Source of the DNA: Phycisphaerae bacterium
GTDB taxonomy: Bacteria > Planctomycetota > Phycisphaerae > UBA1845 > Fen-1342
Length of the DNA: 7,736 bases
Direction: 5' to 3'
Assembly: GCA_016935035.1 (NCBI GenBank)
Contig: JAFGRR010000219.1
Span: forward strand, 1-7,736
Shown here: in pieces, positions 1-6,208 of the stretch
Layout: each line of letters begins with the position of its first letter
How positions within the stretch are numbered: the stretch's first letter is position 1
Position numbers and translations under genes: made by a program
Notes under the pieces: generated by a model
What the model was told of the DNA's origin: nothing
Seen by the model: the letters and a program-made list of their open reading frames with translations, nothing else
Databases searched by the model: none

Positions 1-2946
1 CGTGCTGAAGTCGCGGACGAGTTGTTCGTATTGCGTCAGCGGATGCTTGGTGATGAAGAAGCCCAGTGCGGCCTTCTCGTACGCGAGCATCTCGGCGTCT
101 GACCATTCCTGCGTGCCGATCACCGGCGCCGGCGGCGCGTCGCCACCGAAGCCGCCAAACATGTTGAGTTGTCCCGCCTGGCGGTCGCGCTGTGCCGCGT
201 GGCCCTGCTCGATGGCGGCGTCCATGACCTCGACCAGCGCCCGCCGCATAGCGCCCGTGCTATCGAATGCACCGGCCTTGATGAGCGTCTCGACCACCGA
301 CTTGTTGACGGCACCGAGATCAACGCGCTCGCAGAAGTCGAACAGGTCGCTGAAGCGGCCACCTTGCGCGCGGGCATCCTGGATCGCAACCACAGCCTTG
401 TGCCCAACGCCGCTGATCGCCGCCAGGCCGAAGCGAATCTGCCCCCGCCCCACCGGTTTGCCGGAGTCGTCATGATCGGGATAGACGACGGTGAAAGCCT
501 CCTCGCTCTCATTGATGTCCGGCGGCTTGATCTCGATGCCGACAGAGCCGTCGGTCTGACGGACGCGGCGGCACTCGTCGAGGTATTCGGCGATCTTGTC
601 GGTGTTGCCGCTTTCGTAGGTCATCAGGGCGGCCATGAATTCGACCGGGTAGTACGTCTTGAGATACGCGGTCTTGTAGGCGACGACCGCGTAGCCGGTG
701 GAGTGGGCCTTGTTGAAGGCGTAGCTGCCGAATTCCAGAATATCCTCGAAGACCTTCTCGGCCACCTCGCGTTTGACGCCGCTTTCGACCGCGCCGCCGA
801 GGAACGGCTCGCGTTCGGCATCGATCATCGCGAGCTTTTTCTTTGAGATGGCCTTGGCGAGTCGGAAGGCGCGGCGCAGCGGCACGCCGCCCAGCCGGTT
901 GACCAGGCGCGAGACCTGTTCCTGATAGACCATGATGCCGTAGGTCTCGTTGAGCACGTCGGTCATGATCGGGTGCGGCGTATTCCACTGCTGGCGGCCG
1001 TGCTTGCGTGCGACGTAGTCGTCGATGTACTTCATCGGACCGGGACGGAACAGCGCGTTGGCGGCGATGAGGTCCTCGATACGGTTGGGTTTCATCTTCA
1101 TGAGCACGTCGCGCATGCCGCCGGATTCAAACTGGAATATACCGCGCGTCTCGCCGCGCTGGAGGATGGCATAGACGCGCTGGTCGGTCAGGTCGATGTT
1201 GTCGAGATCGAGCTCGATGCCGTGCTGCTGCTTGATGAGCTGGCAGGCGCGGTGAATCTGCGAGAGCGTGCGCAGCCCGAGAAAGTCCATCTTCAGCAAC
1301 CCGACCTTCTCGACAATCGGCCCCTCGAACTGCGTCGTGACGTCCTTCGAATCCGGCGGCTTGGCCAGCGGGATTAGCGTGTCGAGCGGCACGTCGGCGA
1401 TGACGACGCCGGCGGCGTGGATCGACGAGTGCCGCGCCAGCCCTTCCAGACGCCGGCCAATGTCCAGCACCTTGCGGACCGTCTGGTCCTCGTTGTACAT
1501 CCGCCGCAGCTCGTCCTCGCGCTCGAGGGCCTTGTCGATCGTCATCTTCAGCTCTTCGGGGATGAGCTTGGCGAGACGATCGGCGTCGGCGAGCGGGACT
1601 TCGAGCGTGCGGCAGATGTCGCGCACCGCCGCCCGGGCCTTGAGCCGCCCGAAGGTGATTATCTGGGCGACGTGGCCGTACTTCTGGCGAACGTATTCAA
1701 TGACGTCCTGGCGACGATCCTGGCAGATATCGATGTCGATGTCCGGCATCTCGTCGCGCTCGGGATCCATGAAGCGTTCAAAGTACAGGCCGTAGTGCAG
1801 CGGATCGACCGAGCTGATGCGCAGGCAATAGCCGACCACGGTGCTGCACCCGCTGCCGCGCGCAATGGACGGAATGTCGTTCCGCCGGGCGTAATTCACG
1901 AAGTCCCAGACAATCAGGAAGTAGCTGCTGAAGCCTTTGTCCTTGATGACGTTTAGCTCGTAGTCGATCCGCTCGCGCAGCTCGTCGGTCATCTCGCCGT
2001 AACGCTCCTTGGCGCCTTCGTAGACCAACTCGCGCAGGTAGTCATCAGCCGTCTTGTTGTCGGGCGGATCAAAGCGCGGGGCGAAACGCTTCGTGAAATC
2101 GAACTCTACGTTGCATTGGTCGGCAACGTTGCGCGTGTAGGCCAGGGCGTCGGCGTAGCCCGGCAGCGCCTCCGCCATCTCGGCGCCGGACTTCAGATAG
2201 AACTGGTCGCTCGGAAACTTGAAGCGGTTCTGGTCGGCAACGCACGAACGCGTCGAGATGCAGCAGAGCACATCGTGCGCCTCGACATCGTCGTGCGTCA
2301 GGTAGTGCACGTCGTTGGTCGCGATCGTCGGCACGCCGAGCTTGCGCGCCAGTTCCGACAGCTCGGGGTTGAGCTGCTGCTGCTCTGGCATGCCGTGATC
2401 CTGAAGCTCGATCAGGAACCGCTCGGGGCCGAAGATCTCGAGATAGCGCTCCGCGACTTCCTTTGCCTTGGCGAAGTCGGCGTGCATGAGCTGTTGCGGC
2501 ACCTCGCCACCGAGGCAGGCGGTCGTGCAGATCAGCCCGTCCGAGAACTCGCGCAGTACTTCTCGGTCGATGCGCGGCTTGTAGTAAAACCCCTCGGTGT
2601 AGCCGATCGACGAGAGCTTTATCAGGTTCTGGTAGCCGGTCTGGTTCATTGCCAGAAGTAGAACGTGATACGCGGCCTCACGCAGACCGCGTGCTTCCTT
2701 ATCGCGCCGGTCGCCGGGCGCCATGTATAGCTCGGCGCCGATGATCGGTTTGATGCCGGCCTTGACCGCTGCGTTGTAGAACTCGATGGCACCGAACATG
2801 TTGCCGTGATCGGTTACCGCCACCGCCGACATGCCGAGACGTTTACAGGTTTCGACGAGGTCCTTGATGCGGCATGCGCCGTCGAGCAACGAGTATTCGC
2901 TGTGCAGATGCAGGTGTACGAAGTCCGACTTGTCAGCGGCAGCCAT
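1..2946 (-). CDS. dnaE: DNA polymerase III alpha subunit (replicative polymerase), 3' end cut off by the window
   Basis: Catalytic subunit of the bacterial replicase, extending primed DNA in the cytoplasm. The reading frame is open without a stop for 982 codons from ATG at 2944-2946. That start has AAGGA at 2955-2959 with an 8-base spacer, and the protein begins with the family's usual short lead-in. An N-terminal PHP domain (about residues 9-280) shows FVHLHLHSEYS, TDHGN (45-49), GAE (70-72) and NDVHY (211-215). The palm aspartates are visible: PDIDID gives D404 and D406, and KMDFLGLRTL gives D554, matching the E. coli catalytic triad in spacing. A helix-hairpin-helix region (SGVG) follows, then a clamp-binding motif QLNMF at 926-930. 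Relatives are about 1150-1200 residues, so roughly the last 200 (OB fold, tau-binding region) lie outside. No intein or frameshift is seen. It is divergent from cheW. Confidence 0.97.
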   Translation of the reverse strand, partial: MAAADKSDFVHLHLHSEYSLLDGACRIKDLVETCKRLGMSAVAVTDHGNMFGAIEFYNAAVKAGIKPIIGAELYMAPGDRRDKEARGLREAAYHVLLLAMNQTGYQNLIKLSSIGYTEGFYYKPRIDREVLREFSDGLICTTACLGGEVPQQLMHADFAKAKEVAERYLEIFGPERFLIELQDHGMPEQQQLNPELSELARKLGVPTIATNDVHYLTHDDVEAHDVLCCISTRSCVADQNRFKFPSDQFYLKSGAEMAEALPGYADALAYTRNVADQCNVEFDFTKRFAPRFDPPDNKTADDYLRELVYEGAKERYGEMTDELRERIDYELNVIKDKGFSSYFLIVWDFVNYARRNDIPSIARGSGCSTVVGYCLRISSVDPLHYGLYFERFMDPERDEMPDIDIDICQDRRQDVIEYVRQKYGHVAQIITFGRLKARAAVRDICRTLEVPLADADRLAKLIPEELKMTIDKALEREDELRRMYNEDQTVRKVLDIGRRLEGLARHSSIHAAGVVIADVPLDTLIPLAKPPDSKDVTTQFEGPIVEKVGLLKMDFLGLRTLSQIHRACQLIKQQHGIELDLDNIDLTDQRVYAILQRGETRGIFQFESGGMRDVLMKMKPNRIEDLIAANALFRPGPMKYIDDYVARKHGRQQWNTPHPIMTDVLNETYGIMVYQEQVSRLVNRLGGVPLRRAFRLAKAISKKKLAMIDAEREPFLGGAVESGVKREVAEKVFEDILEFGSYAFNKAHSTGYAVVAYKTAYLKTYYPVEFMAALMTYESGNTDKIAEYLDECRRVRQTDGSVGIEIKPPDINESEEAFTVVYPDHDDSGKPVGRGQIRFGLAAISGVGHKAVVAIQDARAQGGRFSDLFDFCERVDLGAVNKSVVETLIKAGAFDSTGAMRRALVEVMDAAIEQGHAAQRDRQAGQLNMFGGFGGDAPPAPVIGTQEWSDAEMLAYEKAALGFFITKHPLTQYEQLVRDFST

Positions 2947-2988
2947 CGCGACGGTCCTTGCGTTTCGGTGGGTGGTGTGTCTATGGCG

Positions 2989-3017
2989 ATGCTATTCGAC
3001 GCGGGCCGGCGCGGCAA
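2989..3017 (-). promoter_or_regulatory. Candidate sigma70-type promoter for dnaE
   Basis: On the minus strand TTGCCG (3012-3017) and TAGCAT (2989-2994) are separated by exactly 17 bases and lie 43 bases or more upstream of the dnaE ATG. Each hexamer matches consensus at 4 of 6 positions. Spacing and placement are good but the match is modest, and in GC-rich DNA this can arise by chance. Confidence 0.35.
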
Positions 3018-3053
3018 TTTCGGACGGCCGATTTCGTATGGGACGCGGGCCGG
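2998..3053. repeat. 12-bp exact direct repeat in the dnaE/cheW divergent spacer
   Basis: GACGCGGGCCGG occurs at 2998-3009 and again at 3042-3053, 44 bases start to start (about four helical turns). Between them ATTTCG is also repeated (3017-3022 and 3031-3036). The first copy falls inside the spacer of the candidate dnaE promoter. Paired sites spaced by whole helical turns can be operators, but no known regulator motif is recognised. The rest of the 278-bp spacer holds no gene I can support. Confidence 0.5.
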
Positions 3054-3224
3054 AACGCGTCGAGTTATTGACAGGGTGGTCGATTACTGGCATCCAGGAA
3101 ACCCGCGCACGACAATTGTGGCGACGCAACCGATGTGCCGATGTCTGCACGGGCGAACTCCGCGCGATGGAATCAGCGGTACGTCCGAGTTTCTCAGTCG
3201 CCGGTTACTAGAGGTGCATAGCCC

Positions 3225-3734
3225 ATGAGTACGATAACCCAGACCATCAGTTCCACCGGACAGGCAACCGCGACGCCCGCCGGCAAGTTCCTGACGTTCG
3301 GCCTGGCCCAGGAAGAGTTCGGCATCGAGATCCTGAAAGTCCGCGAGATCATCGGCATCATGGATGTGACCGCGGTTCCGCAGATGCCGTCTTACATGCG
3401 TGGCGTGATCAACCTGCGCGGCAGGATCATCCCGGTGTTTAGTCTGCGTCTGCGTTTCGGATTGCCGGACAAGGAAGATACCGACGAGACGTGCGTGATC
3501 GTGGTTGACATTGGCCACGAAGTCGGGCTGATCGTCGATCGCGTTTCCGAGGTTGTTGACATTCCCGCCGACGCGGTCGAGCCCCCGCCGGCCGTCGGCA
3601 CCCAGTGCCAGACCAAGATGATCCTCGGGATGGGCAAGATCGGCGAGGCGATCAAGATCCTGCTCGATGTCGACGCCGTGCTGAGCGCCGACGAGATCGA
3701 ACAGTTCACGCACGCCGAAGTGCTCGACGCGTAG
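3225..3734 (+). CDS. cheW: CheW-family chemotaxis coupling protein
   Basis: A 169-residue CheW protein, the cytoplasmic adaptor that links chemoreceptors to the histidine kinase CheA. After a Thr/Ser/Ala-rich lead of about 20 residues, one CheW domain fills residues 21-160. It starts with FLTFGLAQEEFGIEILKVREI and contains the typical NLRGRIIPV stretch (63-71), with GLIVDRVSEVVDIP at 101-114. Length is normal for a single-domain CheW. The ATG is well placed, with GAGGTG at 3211-3216 and an 8-base spacer. No cheA, cheY, cheB/R or receptor gene is in the window, so its partners must be encoded elsewhere. It may equally serve a non-flagellar chemosensory (Wsp- or pilus-type) array. It is the only plus-strand gene here, divergent from dnaE and convergent with coaC. 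A TTGACA lies at 3068-3073, but no convincing -10 follows it. Confidence 0.95.
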   Translation: MSTITQTISSTGQATATPAGKFLTFGLAQEEFGIEILKVREIIGIMDVTAVPQMPSYMRGVINLRGRIIPVFSLRLRFGLPDKEDTDETCVIVVDIGHEVGLIVDRVSEVVDIPADAVEPPPAVGTQCQTKMILGMGKIGEAIKILLDVDAVLSADEIEQFTHAEVLDA

Positions 3735-3795
3735 CGGCCATGCAGCGTCGGGCCTCGGTGCCTGGCTTGTTCTCGCTTCGACGCAAGCCACAGAA

Positions 3796-3817
3796 CGTCA
3801 GGCACGAAAGCCTGACG
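3796..3817. terminator. Perfect hairpin between convergent cheW and coaC (possible bidirectional terminator or dispersed palindrome)
   Basis: CGTCAGGC (3796-3803) and GCCTGACG (3810-3817) form a perfect 8-bp stem with loop ACGAAA. The hairpin sits between the cheW stop (3732-3734) and the coaC stop (3824-3826), a natural place for a terminator serving both strands. Neither side has a T-tract, so it is not a classical intrinsic terminator. The nine bases GTCAGGCAC at 3797-3805 recur in the palindrome at 6783-6791, so it may instead be a copy of a repeated element. Confidence 0.45.
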
Positions 3818-3823
3818 CGATGA

Positions 3824-4447
3824 TCAAGAAGTGCGTCGGGGGGGGCTCCGACGGAGTTGCTCGCGCAGGGCGTCGAGCAACACGTCGGGTTCGCACATGC
3901 GCCCGGGGCCGACGGTCCCGCACGCCAGCCGGCCCTCGTCGGGACCGACGAGCTGAACACCATCGGCTCGAAGTTGGGCGACGTTTCGCTGGACGGCGGG
4001 GTGTTGCCACATGCGCGTGTTCATCGCGGGCGCCAGCATGACCGGAGAGTCCGCGCCTAGCAGGAGTGTACTGACAAGGTCGTCGGCGATGCCGCCGACC
4101 AGCTTGCCGATGATGTTGGCGGTCGCCGGCGCGACCAGCACCAGGTCGGCCCGCTTGCTGAGCGTGAGGTGGTCCATCTCCCCCGCGGCTGATCGCCGCC
4201 ACATGCTCTGGTGCACCGGTCGCCCGGTCAGGGCGTGAAAGGTCACGTCGCCGACAAAACGCCGGGCGTTGCGCGTCATCGCCACGGTGACGCCGCAACC
4301 GAGCTGCGTGAGGTGTGAAACAAGCATGGCGGTCTTGAAGGCCGCGATCCCCCCGGTAACACACACGACGATCTCGTAGCCGCCGAGTTCGCCGGCGGTA
4401 GCCGGTTCGGTGGGCTGAGTGGCCGCCGGTTTATTCGGGTTTGACAA
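3824..4447 (-). CDS. coaC: Phosphopantothenoylcysteine decarboxylase (stand-alone CoaC flavoprotein)
   Basis: Decarboxylates 4'-phosphopantothenoylcysteine to 4'-phosphopantetheine with FMN, in coenzyme A synthesis. The 207-residue protein has the flavoprotein fold: CVTGGIAAFKTAML (29-42), the catalytic histidine in MDHLTL (H93), APATANIIGKLVGGIADD (106-123), the PAMNTRMW signature (140-147, with N143) and the substrate-clamp cysteine in ACGTVGPGRM (C176). It ends soon after the decarboxylase domain, whereas most bacteria have a fused CoaBC of about 400 residues. The CoaB synthetase must be encoded elsewhere. The only start that fits is TTG at 4445-4447, inside the end of rpoZ (17-base overlap), with GAGG about 9 bases upstream. 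This suggests weak initiation coupled to rpoZ translation. A run of eight Gs at 3838-3845 lies in its last codons. Confidence 0.93.
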   Translation of the reverse strand: MSNPNKPAATQPTEPATAGELGGYEIVVCVTGGIAAFKTAMLVSHLTQLGCGVTVAMTRNARRFVGDVTFHALTGRPVHQSMWRRSAAGEMDHLTLSKRADLVLVAPATANIIGKLVGGIADDLVSTLLLGADSPVMLAPAMNTRMWQHPAVQRNVAQLRADGVQLVGPDEGRLACGTVGPGRMCEPDVLLDALREQLRRSPPRRTS

Positions 4448-4649
4448 GGCCGGATGCCTCGTAGTCGATGCCGATCTTGCCCTCGGTGATTTCCTCGACG
4501 ACGATCTCGATCTCGCTCTTTCCGGTCGGGTCGACGAGTGGCCGGGCGCCTTGCATGATTTCGAGCCAGCGTTTCTGAATCAGGGCCGCCAGCTTGAACC
4601 GCCCGCCAATCTTGTCAATGATGTCGTCATTCAGGAGTGCGTGGAGCAT
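4431..4649 (-). CDS. rpoZ: RNA polymerase omega subunit
   Basis: A 72-residue protein recognised as omega, the small RNA polymerase subunit that helps fold and hold the beta-prime subunit. Visible family features are LLNDDIIDKIGGRFKLAALI (5-24), then IQKRWLEIMQGARPLV (24-39), matching the conserved helix and G-x-x-PLV of omega, and the acidic strand SEIEIVVEEITEGKI (45-59). It starts at ATG 4647-4649 inside the last codons of gmk, with a purine-rich AAGGAACAGGAC upstream. gmk followed by rpoZ and then coaBC is a widespread bacterial order, which strongly supports the call for so short a protein. It overlaps gmk by 19 bases and coaC by 17. Confidence 0.9.
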   Translation of the reverse strand: MLHALLNDDIIDKIGGRFKLAALIQKRWLEIMQGARPLVDPTGKSEIEIVVEEITEGKIGIDYEASGLVKPE

Positions 4650-5245
4650 GCTTGGTCCTGTTCCTTCTTGATGATGTCCAACACGCGGGCAACCGTCTCA
4701 TCAAGTATATCGTTGGTCACGAAGTATTGATAGTGGCCGCTGTTACGAGCGAAGGCGATCTCGCCGTCCGCCTCGTTCAGCCGCTTTTGCTGAAGCGTCT
4801 CCGACTCGGTCTGTCGCCCCTCCAGACGGGCTTTCAGGGTGTACATCGTCGGCGGCAGCACGAATATCCGAACCGAGTCCGGCACACGCTCGGCCACCTG
4901 GGCCCCGCCCTGCACGTCGATCTCCATCACCACGATCTCGCCGCGGGCAACCGCATCTTCCACGGGTTTCAGCGGTGTGCCGTAGATTTGGCCGAGATAC
5001 TCGGCGTGTTCGAGCAGTTCGCCGGCAGCGATCATCCGCTGAATCTCGTCCCGGCTGACGAAGCTGTAGGCCTCGCCATCGCGTTCCTGGCCGCGCGGCG
5101 CCCGGGTGGTCACGGACACCGACCAGCGGGCATTGGGCAGAATCCGCAGTAACTCGTTGCAGATCGAGGTTTTGCCAGCACCAGATGGTCCGCTGACGAC
5201 GACCAGCTTGCCCCGCTTCTGATTACACGCCTTGTTCGCCGACAC
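4631..5245 (-). CDS. gmk: Guanylate kinase
   Basis: Phosphorylates GMP to GDP with ATP, in purine nucleotide supply. The 204-residue protein has the P-loop GPSGAGKTS (19-27). The GMP-binding segment is SVTTRAPRGQERDGEAY (44-60), YGT is at 88-90, and EIDVQGG at 108-114 is the family's acidic strand. LEGRQTESE (141-149) is the lid, and QQKRLNEADGEIAFA (152-166) carries the last conserved arginine. Length is usual for the family (about 190-210). Translation starts at GTG 5243-5245. The in-frame TGA just upstream leaves no earlier start, and AAGGAG at 5250-5255 sits 4 bases away. It is first in the tightly overlapping gmk-rpoZ-coaC set and lies 59 bases downstream of atpC, so readthrough from atpC is possible. 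Confidence 0.97.
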   Translation of the reverse strand: MSANKACNQKRGKLVVVSGPSGAGKTSICNELLRILPNARWSVSVTTRAPRGQERDGEAYSFVSRDEIQRMIAAGELLEHAEYLGQIYGTPLKPVEDAVARGEIVVMEIDVQGGAQVAERVPDSVRIFVLPPTMYTLKARLEGRQTESETLQQKRLNEADGEIAFARNSGHYQYFVTNDILDETVARVLDIIKKEQDQACSTHS

Positions 5246-5304
5246 GCGACTCCTTCACCGTTATTGCATCCGCGATCTCTGTCAGCCCCCGGATGCCGAC
5301 GGCG

Positions 5305-5697
5305 TCAGTCGGCGGATTGTACGGCGCGCATGGCCCGCACACGTTGCCGTGCTAGCGCACGGGGCTCGCCCTCGGCCGATTCGCTGGCTGCCTGTTCCGC
5401 CGCCGACATAACTTCTGCGGTAACGCTCCCGCTGGGCAGCGCCCGTGGCGACAACACCGTGACGCGGTCACCGTGCACCTGGGCGAAACCGCCGTCGATG
5501 AACACACGCTCGGTCTTGCCGCCCTGCTCATAACGTAGCTGGCCGATACCCAACTCGCACATGAGCGCGGCTCGACCGCGCAGAATGCCCAGTTCACCGT
5601 CGTGAGCCGGAATCACCACTGCGTCGGTGTGCTCGTCAAGCACCTGCCGCTCGGGTGTGATGACAATCAGATTGATGTCGGTGGTCTGCTTTGCCAT
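5305..5697 (-). CDS. atpC: F1Fo ATP synthase epsilon subunit (located away from other atp genes)
   Basis: A 130-residue epsilon subunit, the central-stalk protein that couples and restrains rotation of the membrane-bound ATP synthase. The N-terminal beta-sandwich covers about residues 7-90: LIVITPERQVLDEHTDAVVI, then PAHDGELGILRGRAAL and FIDGGFAQVHGDRVTVLS, all typical. The Ala/Glu/Arg-rich C-terminal 40 residues fit the helical hairpin. Start is ATG 5695-5697; GGAAG lies about 12 bases upstream, a weak ribosome site. In most bacteria atpC directly follows atpD. Here the upstream neighbour is a zinc-ribbon gene 167 bases away, and no other atp gene is in the window. The frame is intact, so it is not an obvious remnant. 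It could be the genome's only epsilon or a second copy. Confidence 0.92.
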   Translation of the reverse strand: MAKQTTDINLIVITPERQVLDEHTDAVVIPAHDGELGILRGRAALMCELGIGQLRYEQGGKTERVFIDGGFAQVHGDRVTVLSPRALPSGSVTAEVMSAAEQAASESAEGEPRALARQRVRAMRAVQSAD

Positions 5698-5759
5698 GGC
5701 TGTTGGTCTTCCAAAGGCGACTGGCGCGTAACCACTTCCTGTCCGTTACCACTCACCTC

Positions 5760-5841
5760 GTGCCACTGCTCTTGAGCAGTGTGCTCGATATTCTACACGC
5801 GACGTCCTGTTCGAAAAGATACTACTCAAGACCACTGGCAC
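5760..5841. repeat. Nested inverted repeats in the spacer upstream of atpC
   Basis: CACTGCT (5764-5770) and AGCAGTG (5775-5781) form a perfect 7-bp hairpin with loop CTTG. The longer segment 5760-5776 (GTGCCACTGCTCTTGAG) is also complementary to 5825-5841 (CTCAAGACCACTGGCAC) at 15 of 17 positions. The spacer can therefore fold as a local hairpin or as a long-range stem enclosing it. This fills most of the 167-bp gap between the zinc-ribbon gene and atpC. No gene is seen in the gap. Confidence 0.6.
5790..5817 (-). promoter_or_regulatory. Weak candidate promoter upstream of atpC
   Basis: On the minus strand TAGAAT (5790-5795, 5 of 6 matches to the -10 consensus) is preceded at 16 bases by TTTTCG (5812-5817), a poor -35. 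It lies between the two arms of the inverted repeat and about 93 bases before the atpC ATG. It would let atpC and perhaps gmk be transcribed separately from grpE. Confidence 0.25.
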
Positions 5842-5864
5842 CCGGGACCTATCCGCGCGCGCGA

Positions 5865-6191
5865 TCAGCTTGCGGCGGCAGCGGCCGGCTTTGTGCTAGA
5901 CGAGTCCGACGCCTTCGCCGCCGGGCACTCCTTCTGGGCCTTGCAGCCCTCGCAGGGCTTGCTGTCGGTCTTGGCTGTGGCGGCCTTGGCGCCCTGCTTG
6001 TACGAATCACTCCGGTAGTCAGTCTGGTGGAAGCCCGATCCCTTGAAGATCACGCCGCCGCCGATGCCGATCAAACGTTGCAGCTTCCGCTTGCCGCACT
6101 CGGGACACTTCACAAGCGGCTTGGCGGTGATGGACTGGAACTGCTCGAATTTATGGCCACACGCATCGCACAGATAATCGTACGTTGGCAT
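5865..6191 (-). CDS. FmdB-type zinc-ribbon protein
   Basis: A small protein of the FmdB/putative regulatory zinc-ribbon family, whose biochemical role is unsettled. I choose ATG 6189-6191 (108 residues, beginning MPTYDYLC as family members do). GAGGAG at 6197-6202 sits 5 bases upstream of it, whereas the GTG two codons earlier overlaps that site. Two CxxC pairs (C8/C11 and C29/C32) make the zinc ribbon, followed by LIGIGGGVIFKGSGFHQTDY, the family's conserved tail. A second cysteine cluster, PCEGCKAQKEC (C80, C83, C89), and a Ala/Ser/Lys-rich low-complexity end follow; these vary among relatives. It is 17 bases downstream of grpE and probably co-transcribed, so a link to protein quality control is possible but unproven. 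Confidence 0.9.
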   Translation of the reverse strand: MPTYDYLCDACGHKFEQFQSITAKPLVKCPECGKRKLQRLIGIGGGVIFKGSGFHQTDYRSDSYKQGAKAATAKTDSKPCEGCKAQKECPAAKASDSSSTKPAAAAAS

Positions 6192-6208
6192 TGTCACTCC
6201 TCTGGCGG

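Noticed and set aside
169..846. Plus-strand open frame of 225 codons opposite dnaE
   Set aside because: DnaE is continuous on the other strand through this stretch, with the clamp-binding and HhH motifs.
3068..3096. Perfect TTGACA -35 box upstream of cheW
   Set aside because: At spacings of 16-18 bases the sequence is GCATCC, CATCCA or ATCCAG, none a credible -10; no sigma54 pattern fits either.
3084..3791. Minus-strand open frame of 235 codons opposite cheW
   Set aside because: Antisense to a clear CheW with a good ribosome site; its His/Asp/Arg-rich translation is typical of a shadow frame.
5295..5313. Short hairpin GCCGAC/GTCGGC across the atpC stop codon
   Set aside because: Only 6 bp with a 7-base loop and no T-tract; not convincing as a terminator in GC-rich DNA.
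6192..6197. GTG start two codons before the zinc-ribbon ATG
   Set aside because: The GTG overlaps the GAGGAG ribosome site, while the ATG at 6189-6191 has a proper spacer and gives the usual family N-terminus.
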